Shown here one piece after another: positions 27,351 through 36,711 of a stretch of DNA of 64,000 nucleotides (position 1 is the stretch's first letter; every line of letters begins with the position of its first letter). The translations under genes and the position numbers were made by a program. The stretch is from Atlantibacter hermannii (GTDB taxonomy: Bacteria > Pseudomonadota > Gammaproteobacteria > Enterobacterales > Enterobacteriaceae), in assembly GCA_900635495.1 (NCBI GenBank), contig LR134136.1, positions 3,348,001-3,412,000 on the forward strand, given 5' to 3'. Below the pieces are notes generated by a model that did not search any database, was not told where the DNA came from, and saw only the letters and a list, made by a program, of their open reading frames with translations.

Positions 27351-27799
27351 TGGCCTTTTTCCTGATGCATCCTCACACCTTCTGGCTAAGCCTTGGCGGC
27401 CTGCTGTTAGCTGCGGAAATGCTCGGGGGGAGCGGTTATTTGCTGTGGAGCGGCGTGGCAGCGGTGGTAACCGGTTTGCTGGTCTGGCTGTTTCCTTTCG
27501 GCTGGGAGTGGCAGGGGATCGGTTTTGCCGTCTTAACGGTGATCGCCGCCCTGCTCTGGACCCGCTGGCTGGCCCGCAAACCACAGCCACGCGCCGATGC
27601 CGCGCTCAATCAGCGCGGGCAGCAACTGATCGGACAGCGTTTTATTCTGGATGCGCCACTGGTTAATGGCCGTGGTCATATGCGCGTAGGGGACGGGACA
27701 TGGCCGATAGTGGCCAGTGAAGAACTCCCCGCCGGAACGCGGGTGGAAGTGATTGCCGTCGAAGGCATTACGCTTCGGGTTCGCCCTTCCCCACCCTGA
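27347..27799 (+). CDS. ybbJ: NfeD-like inner membrane protein YbbJ
   Basis: A 150-residue NfeD1-type protein: three hydrophobic segments (about 10-75), then an OB-fold-like domain with LIGQRFILDAPLVNGRGHMRVGDGTW. The ATG overlaps the qmcA stop (ATGA). It probably assists the SPFH protein QmcA in the membrane. Confidence 0.93.
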   Translation: MMAFFLMHPHTFWLSLGGLLLAAEMLGGSGYLLWSGVAAVVTGLLVWLFPFGWEWQGIGFAVLTVIAALLWTRWLARKPQPRADAALNQRGQQLIGQRFILDAPLVNGRGHMRVGDGTWPIVASEELPAGTRVEVIAVEGITLRVRPSPP

Positions 27800-27811
27800 A
27801 CGCATTACGCT

Positions 27812-27847
27812 AAAACCTGCCCACGCCCTGCGTCGGCAGGTTTTTTT
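27812..27847. terminator. Terminator between convergent ybbJ and cueR
   Basis: AAAACCTGCC pairs with GGCAGGTTTTTTT around a 13-base loop. The T tract reaches into the cueR stop codon, so it should end ybbJ transcription and, in the reverse direction, cueR. Confidence 0.8.
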
Positions 27848-28264
27848 ACACCCCGGATTTAGCGCGTCGGTGGCAGCAGCCGGACAGGTTATCCATGATA
27901 GGACAGTCGGCGCCGTCATCACCCGGGCACGATTCCGCGAGCGCCAGCAGCTGTGCGCGCATGTCGTTAAGCTCTACGATATGCCGTTCGATCTCCGCCA
28001 CTTTTTTGCAGCGTACGCGCTTTTACATCGGCACTTCGGCGATCGGGATCGTTAAACAGATGGACCAGCTCTTTGCACTCTTCGAGATTAAACCCCACCT
28101 GGCGCGCCTGGCGCAGCAGCGTTAACTCATCAAGGTGGCTTTGCGTGTAACTGCGATAACCGTTTTCACTGCGCAGCGGCGGCGTCACCAGCCCTTTCTC
28201 TTCATAAAAACGAATCGCCTTACTGGTTAACCCGGTTTTTTTTCGCGACATCACTTATATTCAT
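27846..28264 (-). CDS. cueR: Copper efflux regulator CueR (two frameshifts)
   Basis: About 138 residues from the ATG at 28264 when one extra A is removed from the A8 run at about 28237-28244 and one from AAAAAA near 28008. Features: MNISDVA..TGLTSKAIRFYEEKGLVTPP helix-turn-helix, the dimerisation helix, and the C-terminal copper loop CPGDD-ADCP with the CCH tail. A MerR-family Cu(I)/Ag(I) sensor that twists the copA promoter. In relatives it is adjacent and divergent to copA; here a 14-kb CRISPR-Cas island lies between them. Confidence 0.92.
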
Positions 28265-28276
28265 ATTACCTCCGCA

Positions 28277-28297
28277 ACCTTCCTTTAGATGGAAGGT
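28277..28297 (-). promoter_or_regulatory. CueR-type palindrome directly upstream of cueR
   Basis: Arms ACCTTCC and GGAAGGT with a 7-base centre (TTTAGAT). Arms and spacing are identical to the copA operator on the far side of the CRISPR island. It sits 13 bases before the cueR ATG, overlapping the leader of the cueR transcript. On the plus strand the matching -35 and -10 positions (GCAACC, TTAGAA) are poor, so it could be a decayed copy of the copA promoter or a genuine autoregulatory site. Confidence 0.65.
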
Positions 28298-30483
28298 TTT
28301 AGAAGTTTATACCGGGTGCGAGTAAGAAACAAAGGGTGTGATGGCTGGGGGATGTGGGGGCGGCTTGAGATGTTCGGTTTATTCCCGCGGGCGCGGGGAA
28401 CACGCGGATTCATCCACCAGCCAGCGGCGTCCCTTCGGTTTATCCCCCGCTGGCGCGGGGAACACGGATGTGTCGCCAACGGCGCGGCACATGATTTCGG
28501 TTTATCCCCGCTGGCGCGGGGAACACACACGGCTCGCAATCCCCTTCAGCCATTATGACGGTTTATCCCCGCTGGCGCGGGGAACACCAGGCAAGATACG
28601 GATGATCGCCTACCCGGAGCGGTTTATCCCCGCTGGCGCGGGGAACACTTGGGCCAGCACGCACCGGCAAACGATAGGGCGGTTTATCCCCGCTGGCGCG
28701 GGGAACATGGGTCGATGAGCAATCCGAGAAAGAGCAGGAGCGGTTTATCCCCGCTGGCGCGGGGAACACTTGGCGGCGGCTTGCGCCCGATCAAACTCTG
28801 ACGGTTTATCCCCGCTGGCGCGGGAACACACTGATTCTGTCACTTTGCACAATGCCGATTGCGGTTTATCCCCGCTGGCGCGGGGAACACCGACAACCAG
28901 GGACAAGCTGGACATTTAATCGCGGTTTATCCCCGCTGGCGCGGGGAACACTATGGTTATTCCGGCCTTTCTAAGCGTTATCACGGTTTATCCCCGCTGG
29001 CGCGGGGAACACTTTCTGTAGCTCCTGCTGTATAAGCCGCGCCGCGGTTTATCCCCGCTGGCGCGGGGAACACTACCAAACCCATACGGCGCGAAGTGGC
29101 GACGTCGGTTTATCCCCGCTGGCGCGGGGAACACAAGATGGGTGGACGAGCATTAAACGTCAGCGCGGTTTATCCCCGCTGGCGCGGGGAACACAGTCCA
29201 CCCACGCCGAACGCGCGTTCAATAGGCGGTTTATCCCCGCTGGCGCGGGGAACACGACGGCGGCGCTGTCCGATGGCCGTCTTCTGCCGGTTTATCCCCG
29301 CTGGCGCGGGGAACACTATTCACCGACGCATCAACCGGGCAAGGGTATCGGTTTATCCCCGCTGGCGCGGGGAACACTCTTTAATGTGGCCGGCAAACTC
29401 TTTGGAGTCCGGTTTATCCCGCTGGCGCGGGGAACACGTTTACCCATGAAGAAAACGCCAGATGCTGAGCGGTTTATCCCCGCTGGCGCGGGAACACGTT
29501 AGGCAGGGCCCGGTAAAACCAGAAAGCCCGGTTTATCCCCGCTGGCGCGGGGAACACGGCTTTTGCGTTGGGTGAAAATTCCCGGTTTGCGGTTTATCCC
29601 CGCTGGCGCGGGGAACACGCTGCTGCCGGTCAGCGCGTTCCCCGGAAAAACGGTTTATCCCCGCTGGCGCGGGGAACACATAATCTCTGTCAGCGAAGAT
29701 TCCCAGCCAAACGGTTTATCCCCGCTGGCGCGGGGAACACAGTTAAAATCGGTGCTGGCTATGCCTATCCATCGGTTTATCCCCGCTGGCGCGGGGAACA
29801 CGTTTCATACGCCATTAAATTCGAGAATATTGGCGGTTTATCCCCGCTGGCGCGGGGAACACCTCATCGGCACAGCCGGTATGCACGGCATACGAATTTT
29901 TGCGCGGTTTATCCCCGCTGGCGCGGGGAACACTAGCTGTTCTAATCGGGAGCCGTGCGCCTGAACGGTTTATCCCCGCTGGCGCGGGGAACACAATGGA
30001 TGGGGCATGTCAGTTGTAGAGCGCATCGGTTTATCCCCGCTGGCGCGGGGAACACCCCTCTCCAGATTCCCTCATTGTTTTGCAGCGCGGTTTATCCCCG
30101 CTGGCGCGGGGAACACGAACAAAGATCAGTTAATCGAAATCGGCACGGCGGTTTATCCCCGCTGGCGCGGGGAACACCCTAAAAGTCAGGGGCGTGACGG
30201 ACACAGCCGCGGTTTATCCCCGCTGGCGCGGGGAACACGGATGAGTTAGCGCCGGCGATGTACTCGAATGCGGTTTATCCCCGCTGGCGCGGGGAACACG
30301 GTGGCCAGATTGCTGAAGGTGTAGACGCGGCGCGGTTTATCCCCGCTGGCGCGGGGAACACTTTGTCGTTACCGACCATGAGAATGTCGCCGCCGGTTTA
30401 TCCCCGCTGGCGCGGGGAACACCCGCGCAACTGCCGGACGAGATTGTCTCCGGGCGGTTTATCCCCGCTGGCGCGGGGAACAC

Positions 30484-30637
30484 ACGTCGTGCCAGTTAAA
30501 GCCAATCGCATAGCCCGGTTTATCCCCGCTGGCGCGGGGAACACACGTCGTGCCAGTTAAAGCCAATCGCATAGCCCGGTTTATCCCCGCTGGCGCGGGG
30601 AACACACGTCGTGCCAGTTAAAGCCAATCGCATAGCC
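30484..30637 (-). repeat. Same spacer present three times in a row
   Basis: Three consecutive spacers (30484-30515, 30545-30576, 30606-30637) are identical; each begins ACGTCGTGCCAG and ends TCGCATAGCC. The intervening repeats are perfect. A tandem duplication of repeat-spacer units is the simplest cause. Confidence 0.95.
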
Positions 30638-32741
30638 CGGTTTATCCCCGCTGGCGCGGGGAACACCCTCGTTTCAGTTTGCCAGCGGTCGGGAAAGCCG
30701 GTTTATCCCCGCTGGCGCGGGGAACACCACGACACACGCGCCATTTGTAAGCATCGCAACGGTTTATCCCCGCTGGCGCGGGGAACACTCCAAAGCGTGT
30801 GAAGCCTCAAGTAATGAAGACGGTTTATCCCCGCTGGCGCGGGGAACACGGAAGCGTACGCGAAAAAGTTTGGCTGGGAATCGGTTTATCCCCGCTGGCG
30901 CGGGGAACACAATTGCAACGTGGTCCAGCAACACCGGGGAGTCGGTTTATCCCCGCTGGCGCGGGGAACACGCGGCGTAATTATCCGCCAGCATATCAAC
31001 GAACGGTTTATCCCCGCTGGCGCGGGGAACACGATTTAGCCTCTTTGAACGTTTCGCGCATCAGCGGTTTATCCCCGCTGGCGCGGGGAACACGGCCCAG
31101 CCAGGCTTTGAAAGTGCGTCTATTACGGTTTATCCCCGCTGGCGCGGGGAACACTCGGCGCTCATGTCGTCGATTACAAGGAGTTGCGGTTTATCCCCGC
31201 TGGCGCGGGGAACACCATTTCAGCCCCGCAAATGTGGCATTTTGGCGCGGTTTATCCCCGCTGGCGCGGGGAACACTCGCTTTCAATACCGGCCTGCGCA
31301 GTTCTGAGCGGTTTATCCCCGCTGGCGCGGGGAACACCTGGCCGCTCTGCCCGGATAGCTCCCTGATCTCGGTTTATCCCCGCTGGCGCGGGGAACACAA
31401 ACTCTACTCAATCGCTGCAATGGTGCCTGGCGGTTTATCCCCGCTGGCGCGGGGAACACCTGGGTACAGTTGGGAGTATCAAACGCTAACGCGGTTTATC
31501 CCCGCTGGCGCGGGGAACACATTCGTCGCGTTAATTACATGGCGATGAAGCGCGGTTTATCCCCGCTGGCGCGGGGAACACGCGAATGCTTACGACCCGG
31601 CGAAGCATATCGACCGGTTTATCCCCGCTGGCGCGGGGAACACCGGATATCTGATAAGCGCGGCATTGTAGTCTCCGGTTTATCCCCGCTGGCGCGGGGA
31701 ACACGACTCGGGGCAGCATCATGACTGCTGCATTGCCGGTTTATCCCCGCTGGCGCGGGGAACACGGGGCTGGACCTCGTCAGGAGGGATCAACTGTTGG
31801 TTTATCCCCGCTGGCGCGGGGAACACGTACGAGCCATCCTTGCGCGCCTGGTGTTCTTCGGTTTATCCCCGCTGGCGCGGGGAACACTTAATTTATTGAT
31901 ATAAAAAGATTTATTTTTTCGGTTTATCCCCGCTGGCGCGGGGAACACCCGTCACGCGGTGGAAAAAAATCATTCCTGAACGGTTTATCCCCGCTGGCGC
32001 GGGGAACACTTAATTATTTTCTGAGTACCGCGAAGTAATGGCGGTTTATCCCCGCTGGCGCGGGGAACACTGTTACCTGCAATTTATGCAGGGAGGAAAG
32101 CGCGGTTTATCCCCGCTGGCGCGGGGAACACATGCAAAAGCGCTGGGCATTAATGTCGATAGCCGGTTTATCCCCGCTGGCGCGGGGAACACTTCTTCAG
32201 AAAGTCGATGCCATCAAACGGGTTCGGTTTATCCCCGCTGGCGCGGGGAACACTCCAGTGCCGAAAACATGGCCGTGGGAAAAGGCGGTTTATCCCCGCT
32301 GGCGCGGGGAACACTGTCACCCTGCCACCCCGTTTTTAGTCGTCGCCGGTTTATCCCCGCTGGCGCGGGGAACACGGCGAAGTCCGACATCCATATGCAA
32401 TACGGATCGGTTTATCCCCGCTGGCGCGGGGAACACGCGCCAACAAACTGGCGAAACTCGAAGAATTGCGGTTTATCCCCGCTGGCGCGGGGAACACTTA
32501 AACGCCGGTGGATTTATTTTTTAATGTGGCGGTTTATCCCCGCTGGCGCGGGGAACACGCGAAATCCATTTTTTCCGGGGCCAAATTTATCGGTTTATCC
32601 CCGCTGGCGCGGGGAACACCGTTTATGCATCTCGATATTCGCGGCGCGGCCCGGTTTATCCCCGCTGGCGCGGGGAACACTACCTGATCGTCAATAACGT
32701 TACCGTCAGCATCGGTTTATCCCCGCTGGCGCGGGGAACAC

Positions 32742-32758
32742 GCTGGCGCGGGGAACAC
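32742..32758 (-). repeat. Partial 17-base repeat duplicated inside the array
   Basis: After the full repeat at 32713-32741, its last 17 bases (GCTGGCGCGGGGAACAC) occur again before a 33-base spacer that runs to 32791. This is a partial-repeat insertion or a 17-base tandem slip. Confidence 0.93.
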
Positions 32759-34102
32759 GCTGTACGCGCTAACTACGCGGCTAATACGGGTCGGTTTATC
32801 CCCGCTGGCGCGGGGAACACCTATCGGAAGCCCCCAAAACAAACGGGCCCACCGGTTTATCCCCGCTGGCGCGGGGAACACCATGCCGCCTATCCCGATT
32901 TTGTAATCAATTGCGGTTTATCCCCGCTGGCGCGGGGAACACGTGCGTCGCCTTACGCCAATAGAGTGCGAGCGCGGTTTATCCCCGCTGGCGCGGGGAA
33001 CACGATAGGAGTCTGGTCAATAAAACCCGTTAAAACGGTTTATCCCCGCTGGCGCGGGGAACACCGCCGCAGCCAGTGACGGTTCCGTGACCGGGGCGGT
33101 TTATCCCCGCTGGCGCGGGGAACACCCACGGAGGATGGCACTGACTATATTCCGATCCGGTTTATCCCCGCTGGCGCGGGGAACACTCAGCTAATCGCCA
33201 CGGGTCTAATATTTCCGTCGGTTTATCCCCGCTGGCGCGGGGAACACACTGTGCTAGGTGACACCGGTTGACGTGTCACCGGTTTATCCCCGCTGGCGCG
33301 GGGAACACGCCCTGCTTCATTGTCCCTGCCGAATCGGTCACGGTTTATCCCCGCTGGCGCGGGGAACACTTGTGCGTGTGCGTCGCTGGACGTGTAAAAA
33401 CCGGTTTATCCCCGCTGGCGCGGGGAACACGTGCCGAATAATTTCTCAGCCATGATATTTACCGGTTTATCCCCGCTGGCGCGGGGAACACCGAAACGGC
33501 AGCGCATTAACCTGAATATTCGCCGGTTTATCCCCGCTGGCGCGGGGAACACTGTTCATGAATATGGACGACGCCACGGGTTGCCGGTTTATCCCCGCTG
33601 GCGCGGGGAACACCATTGGCAGATACAAAAGTTGCTCTAAATCAACGGTTTATCCCCGCTGGCGCGGGGAACACCGTTTTAACGCCGTGTAGCTCCATAG
33701 TTGCCTCGGTTTATCCCCGCTGGCGCGGGGAACACGTGGGCCTCAATATCATCAGCATCAGCAAAAACGGTTTATCCCCGCTGGCGCGGGGAACACGCTC
33801 GCCAGGCCGTGATATCACCGATCATAAATGGTTTATCCCCGCTGGCGCGGGGAACACGGCTGGACGGGTCGTAATAACTATGCCCGACCTCGGTTTATCC
33901 CCGCTGGCGCGGGGAACACAAGTAGATATTTTTTCCGCTGGTCCACATTTCCGGTTTATCCCCGCTGGCGCGGGGAACACCAGATCAACTAAGCGATCAG
34001 CAGTCCGCACTGCGGTTTATCCCCGCTGGCGCGGGGAACACCAGCACCAGGCGGGCCACATCCTGTTTTAAAACGGTTTATCCCCGCTGGCGCGGGGAAC
34101 AC

Positions 34103-34195
34103 TCTAAAGCTATACATCTGTATTATATAGATTTTTTTGCCATTAAAAAAACCACCAACTTTTCCATTTTTTTAAAGAACGCTAACTTATTGATT
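34103..34195 (-). promoter_or_regulatory. CRISPR leader
   Basis: An AT-rich stretch between the newest repeat and cas2. On the minus strand it holds a perfect TATAAT (34127-34122), about 20 bases before the array, and ends CTTTAGA against the first repeat, close to the E. coli leader end GTTTAGA. A perfect IHF consensus (AATCAATAAGTTA, 34195-34183) overlaps the cas2 stop codon. Run-away T and A tracts lie between. Confidence 0.8.
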
Positions 34196-34480
34196 ATTAA
34201 CGGGCAGAAACGTGACTAAACGCAGCCCGTCGAAATCTACCGGAACACGTCGATTTTTTCCCCAGGTTTGAAATTCAAAGCCTGATTCAGTATTAGTTGC
34301 CCAAGCCATAACAACATTTCCCTCATCGGCCAGTGATGTTATCTGCTGCCATATCATTTCCCGGATACGCGTAGAAACATCACCCACATAGACCCCTGCC
34401 CTAACTTCCAGTAACCATATCGCCATACGACCTCTCAGCCGTGGCGGTACGTTTTCTGTTACAACCACCAGCATGCTCAT
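34187..34480 (-). CDS. cas2: CRISPR-associated endonuclease Cas2 (type I-E)
   Basis: A 97-residue Cas2e (MSMLVVVTENVPPRLRGRM...). E. coli Cas2 is 94 residues and ends FLPV; this one adds NNQ. It forms the Cas1-Cas2 integrase that inserts spacers at the leader. I chose the ATG two bases after the cas1 stop; the longer frame that runs into cas1 is rejected. Confidence 0.96.
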   Translation of the reverse strand: MSMLVVVTENVPPRLRGRMAIWLLEVRAGVYVGDVSTRIREMIWQQITSLADEGNVVMAWATNTESGFEFQTWGKNRRVPVDFDGLRLVTFLPVNNQ

Positions 34481-34481
34481 A

Positions 34482-35399
34482 TCATGCGCTCCGGTGCCCT
34501 GCGTCGCCGAGCGACACTGGAAGTGGAATTGCCACGGGTTGTGCATCGGGCGGTGGTTCAGGTGGCGCGATCTCACCTGCAGCTAAGACATCCTCTATCA
34601 GAGGAATCAATTTCATCAGCGTTTTACTACTGCGAAAAATATCCCGGCAAGCCAGGCGCACAGCCTTATCAGGTTGTGATGGATTTTGTCTGGCAATCTC
34701 AAATGCCTTTGGTACAACCACGTCAAACTTAATGATGTCAGCAATATCATAAACAAATGACAGGGGCTTACCTGTATGGATGAAGCCAATAGCAGGAGCA
34801 TAACCCGCCGCCAAAACAGCAGCCTCGGTTACACCATACAGGCACGAAGTGGCGGCACTAATGCATTGATTAATTACATCCCCTTTCTCCCAGTCTTTAG
34901 GATCGTATTTCCTGCCTTGCCATTTCACGCCATACTGCTTCGCCAGTAATGTATAAGTTGCGCGTACTCTTCCGCCTTCAATACCACGAAGCTGCTCGAC
35001 CGACCGCCGAGATGGCGCTTCTTCACCAAAGCGAAGCGCGAACATTCTACGCACCACTTTTAAGCGTAAATCTTCATCGAGTGCCAGTTTCGCCTGGTAA
35101 AGCAGCCTGTCAGCGCGGGCACCACCGGGTTGGCCAGAGGCATAAACACGCACACCACCTTCACCGACCCAAACTAATAACGTGCCTACCTGAGCCGCCA
35201 AACGAACAGCTGCATGTGAAACCCGCGTTCCCGGCTCAAGCATGATGCAGGCAACCGAACCCACCGGAATATGCGTTCGCACCCCCGTTTTATCAACGAG
35301 AACAAAAGCACCATCAATAACGTCGATGTGTCCGTATTGAAGAAAAATAAGCGAAACGCGATCTTTTAACGGAATAGGGTTTAAAGGAACGTACGACAT
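34482..35399 (-). CDS. cas1: CRISPR-associated endonuclease/integrase Cas1 (type I-E)
   Basis: A 305-residue Cas1e, exactly the E. coli length, starting MSYVPLNPIPLKDR at 35399 after AGGAGATGGT. Metal-ligand regions include the Glu in YGVTEAAVL, His in FIHTGKPLSFVYDIAD and the following Asp residues. It catalyses both integration reactions of spacer acquisition. The proline-rich C-terminal tail (IAPPEPPPDAQP) is also found in E. coli. A start seven codons further upstream exists but lacks a ribosome-binding site. Confidence 0.97.
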   Translation of the reverse strand: MSYVPLNPIPLKDRVSLIFLQYGHIDVIDGAFVLVDKTGVRTHIPVGSVACIMLEPGTRVSHAAVRLAAQVGTLLVWVGEGGVRVYASGQPGGARADRLLYQAKLALDEDLRLKVVRRMFALRFGEEAPSRRSVEQLRGIEGGRVRATYTLLAKQYGVKWQGRKYDPKDWEKGDVINQCISAATSCLYGVTEAAVLAAGYAPAIGFIHTGKPLSFVYDIADIIKFDVVVPKAFEIARQNPSQPDKAVRLACRDIFRSSKTLMKLIPLIEDVLAAGEIAPPEPPPDAQPVAIPLPVSLGDAGHRSA

Positions 35400-35450
35400 A
35401 CCATCTCCTGTTAAATGCATTCCCGATAATTTACCGGGAATGCGTCGCAG

Positions 35451-36050
35451 TCAGGGGCGGGCAAGTGATAACAGCCCACATCCCATTGCTTTTGCCGGAC
35501 CCACTCCATTATTTAATAGCGACAGCAATGCCGGCACACTGGTTACGGTAAGAATGCCTTCAAAATTCATGGGCTGAATTTTCCCACCCGTACCATTTTT
35601 AGAAAAAAACAACGGAAGCTCACTAGTGGATTCAATATGTTCCAGACGAGCCGCAAGTGATAATTTTCGTATTAACCACTGGTGTTGTTCCTGCTCTTTA
35701 AGTAGTGGCACACGGCAGCGTTTGATTTCCCCACGACCATTCAGACGTTGTTGCTCATCTTTAATCGTTTTTATTGGGTTGGCACGCAGACGGAAGCGCA
35801 ACTGATCCCCCTCTTTTAGGTGAAATGCTAAAGGTTTACAGGCAAGAACTTGCGCGGCAGCCGATGAAGCAGGGGCTTCCATCGATTGAAGTAATACATC
35901 AGCGCCTCTGCCGGGATGTTTAGCCTCAATACGAAATAAAAACGCTCTTTTTTGGGCAGGTTGAGAAGGAAAAAGCTGCCAGATAGCCTGATGAAATTGA
36001 TAAACATCCCGGCACCAGGCGTTCTGAATAATGACCTTACTGAGATACAT
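35451..36050 (-). CDS. cas6e: CRISPR endoribonuclease Cas6e (CasE, Cse3)
   Basis: A 199-residue RAMP protein. The catalytic His lies in VYQFHQAIW (about His20) and the glycine-rich loop GVGPAKAMGCGLLSLA ends the protein. It cuts pre-crRNA at the base of each repeat hairpin and stays bound as the Cascade head. The start overlaps cas5e by 14 bases. Confidence 0.95.
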   Translation of the reverse strand: MYLSKVIIQNAWCRDVYQFHQAIWQLFPSQPAQKRAFLFRIEAKHPGRGADVLLQSMEAPASSAAAQVLACKPLAFHLKEGDQLRFRLRANPIKTIKDEQQRLNGRGEIKRCRVPLLKEQEQHQWLIRKLSLAARLEHIESTSELPLFFSKNGTGGKIQPMNFEGILTVTSVPALLSLLNNGVGPAKAMGCGLLSLARP

Positions 36051-36711
36051 CCGAGGCTCCTTTTATGACGTACCACTCCCTGGCGGCAAATTGTCGCGGT
36101 AAGGCAATAATCGGCTCATCACGTACGGTGAATGTTTGGCACGGTCCGTCAGGCGGCGCTTCGCTATAAATATCTCCTCCTGCTGGAGCATAATTTGCCA
36201 ACGCCTGATACGGATTGATGGCATCACAAAGATCAACAAAGAGCGGCTGTGTTAACGGGCAGCTTTTACGTCCCAAAAAAGGCGTAAAACGAGGTTTGCA
36301 TACCGCAACTTTCAGCTCCGGGAGCCTGAGAGTTGCCTGTTCAGACTCCCATACCGCCACGGTGAAAACCGCGTCACACAAGTATTCGCGCCAGGTCTGA
36401 ATGGTTTCGTGGCTTTTTAAGCCACGATAATCCTCTCGTGCATCCATAACCGTATGGTAATCACGCAAGCCGGTAACGGGAATGGTTCGCCCATCAATAA
36501 ATGACTGGTCGCAACGAACCGCAAACCTGACGCTTTCAGAGAGCGCCTGTAACGCTGAGCGGTCGTCTCGTTGAATGCCCAGGCAAGCGCCCAGCAACCC
36601 AAGAAGGCCGCTGCGTGTGGGGAAGCGCGCTGTCGGTCGTGTGCCCTCAAATGTTGGTTGCCCCCACGCCTGCATCGGTCCCGCAAGCCGCAGGATTAAG
36701 TAGGGTTTCAT
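36037..36711 (-). CDS. cas5e: Cascade subunit Cas5e (CasD)
   Basis: A 224-residue Cas5 RAMP beginning YLILRLAGPMQAWGQPTFEGTRPT, the family N-terminal signature. It grips the 5' handle of the crRNA in Cascade. Overlaps both cas7e (4 bases) and cas6e (14 bases). Confidence 0.95.
   Translation of the reverse strand: MKPYLILRLAGPMQAWGQPTFEGTRPTARFPTRSGLLGLLGACLGIQRDDRSALQALSESVRFAVRCDQSFIDGRTIPVTGLRDYHTVMDAREDYRGLKSHETIQTWREYLCDAVFTVAVWESEQATLRLPELKVAVCKPRFTPFLGRKSCPLTQPLFVDLCDAINPYQALANYAPAGGDIYSEAPPDGPCQTFTVRDEPIIALPRQFAAREWYVIKGASDVSQ

Larger units (their letters stand above)
28375..34102 (-). CRISPR. Type I-E CRISPR array, 94 repeats and 93 spacers
   Basis: The 29-base repeat begins CGGTTTATCCCCGC and ends TGGCGCGGGGAACAC on the plus strand. 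It is transcribed leftward as GTGTTCCCCGCG...AAACCG, giving the I-E 5' handle AUAAACCG. Spacers are mostly 32 bases (31-33). The leader is at the right, next to cas2. The leader-distal repeat at 28375 is degenerate (C9T, T15G), as expected at the old end. Repeats at 28436 (+1 C), 28802 (-1 G), 29410 (-1 C) and 29470 (-1 G) carry homopolymer indels. The repeat at 28680 ends in T instead of C. My count was made by eye. Confidence 0.97.

Noticed and set aside
28338..34071. Many open frames inside the CRISPR array with VYPRWRGEH, FIPAGAGNT or LSPLARGT repeats (up to 249 codons)
   Set aside because: They are translations of the 29-base repeat, which lacks stops in several frames. Their repeat units match the CRISPR period and they have no ribosome-binding sites.
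28375..34102. Self-targeting spacers against genes in this window
   Set aside because: I saw no spacer that clearly matches the surrounding genes by eye. This is not exhaustive; a computed search of all 93 spacers against the genome is needed.
34187..34576. A longer 129-codon start for cas2
   Set aside because: The extra 32 residues lie inside cas1 in another frame and are absent from Cas2e proteins. MSMLVVV at 34480 is the family start.
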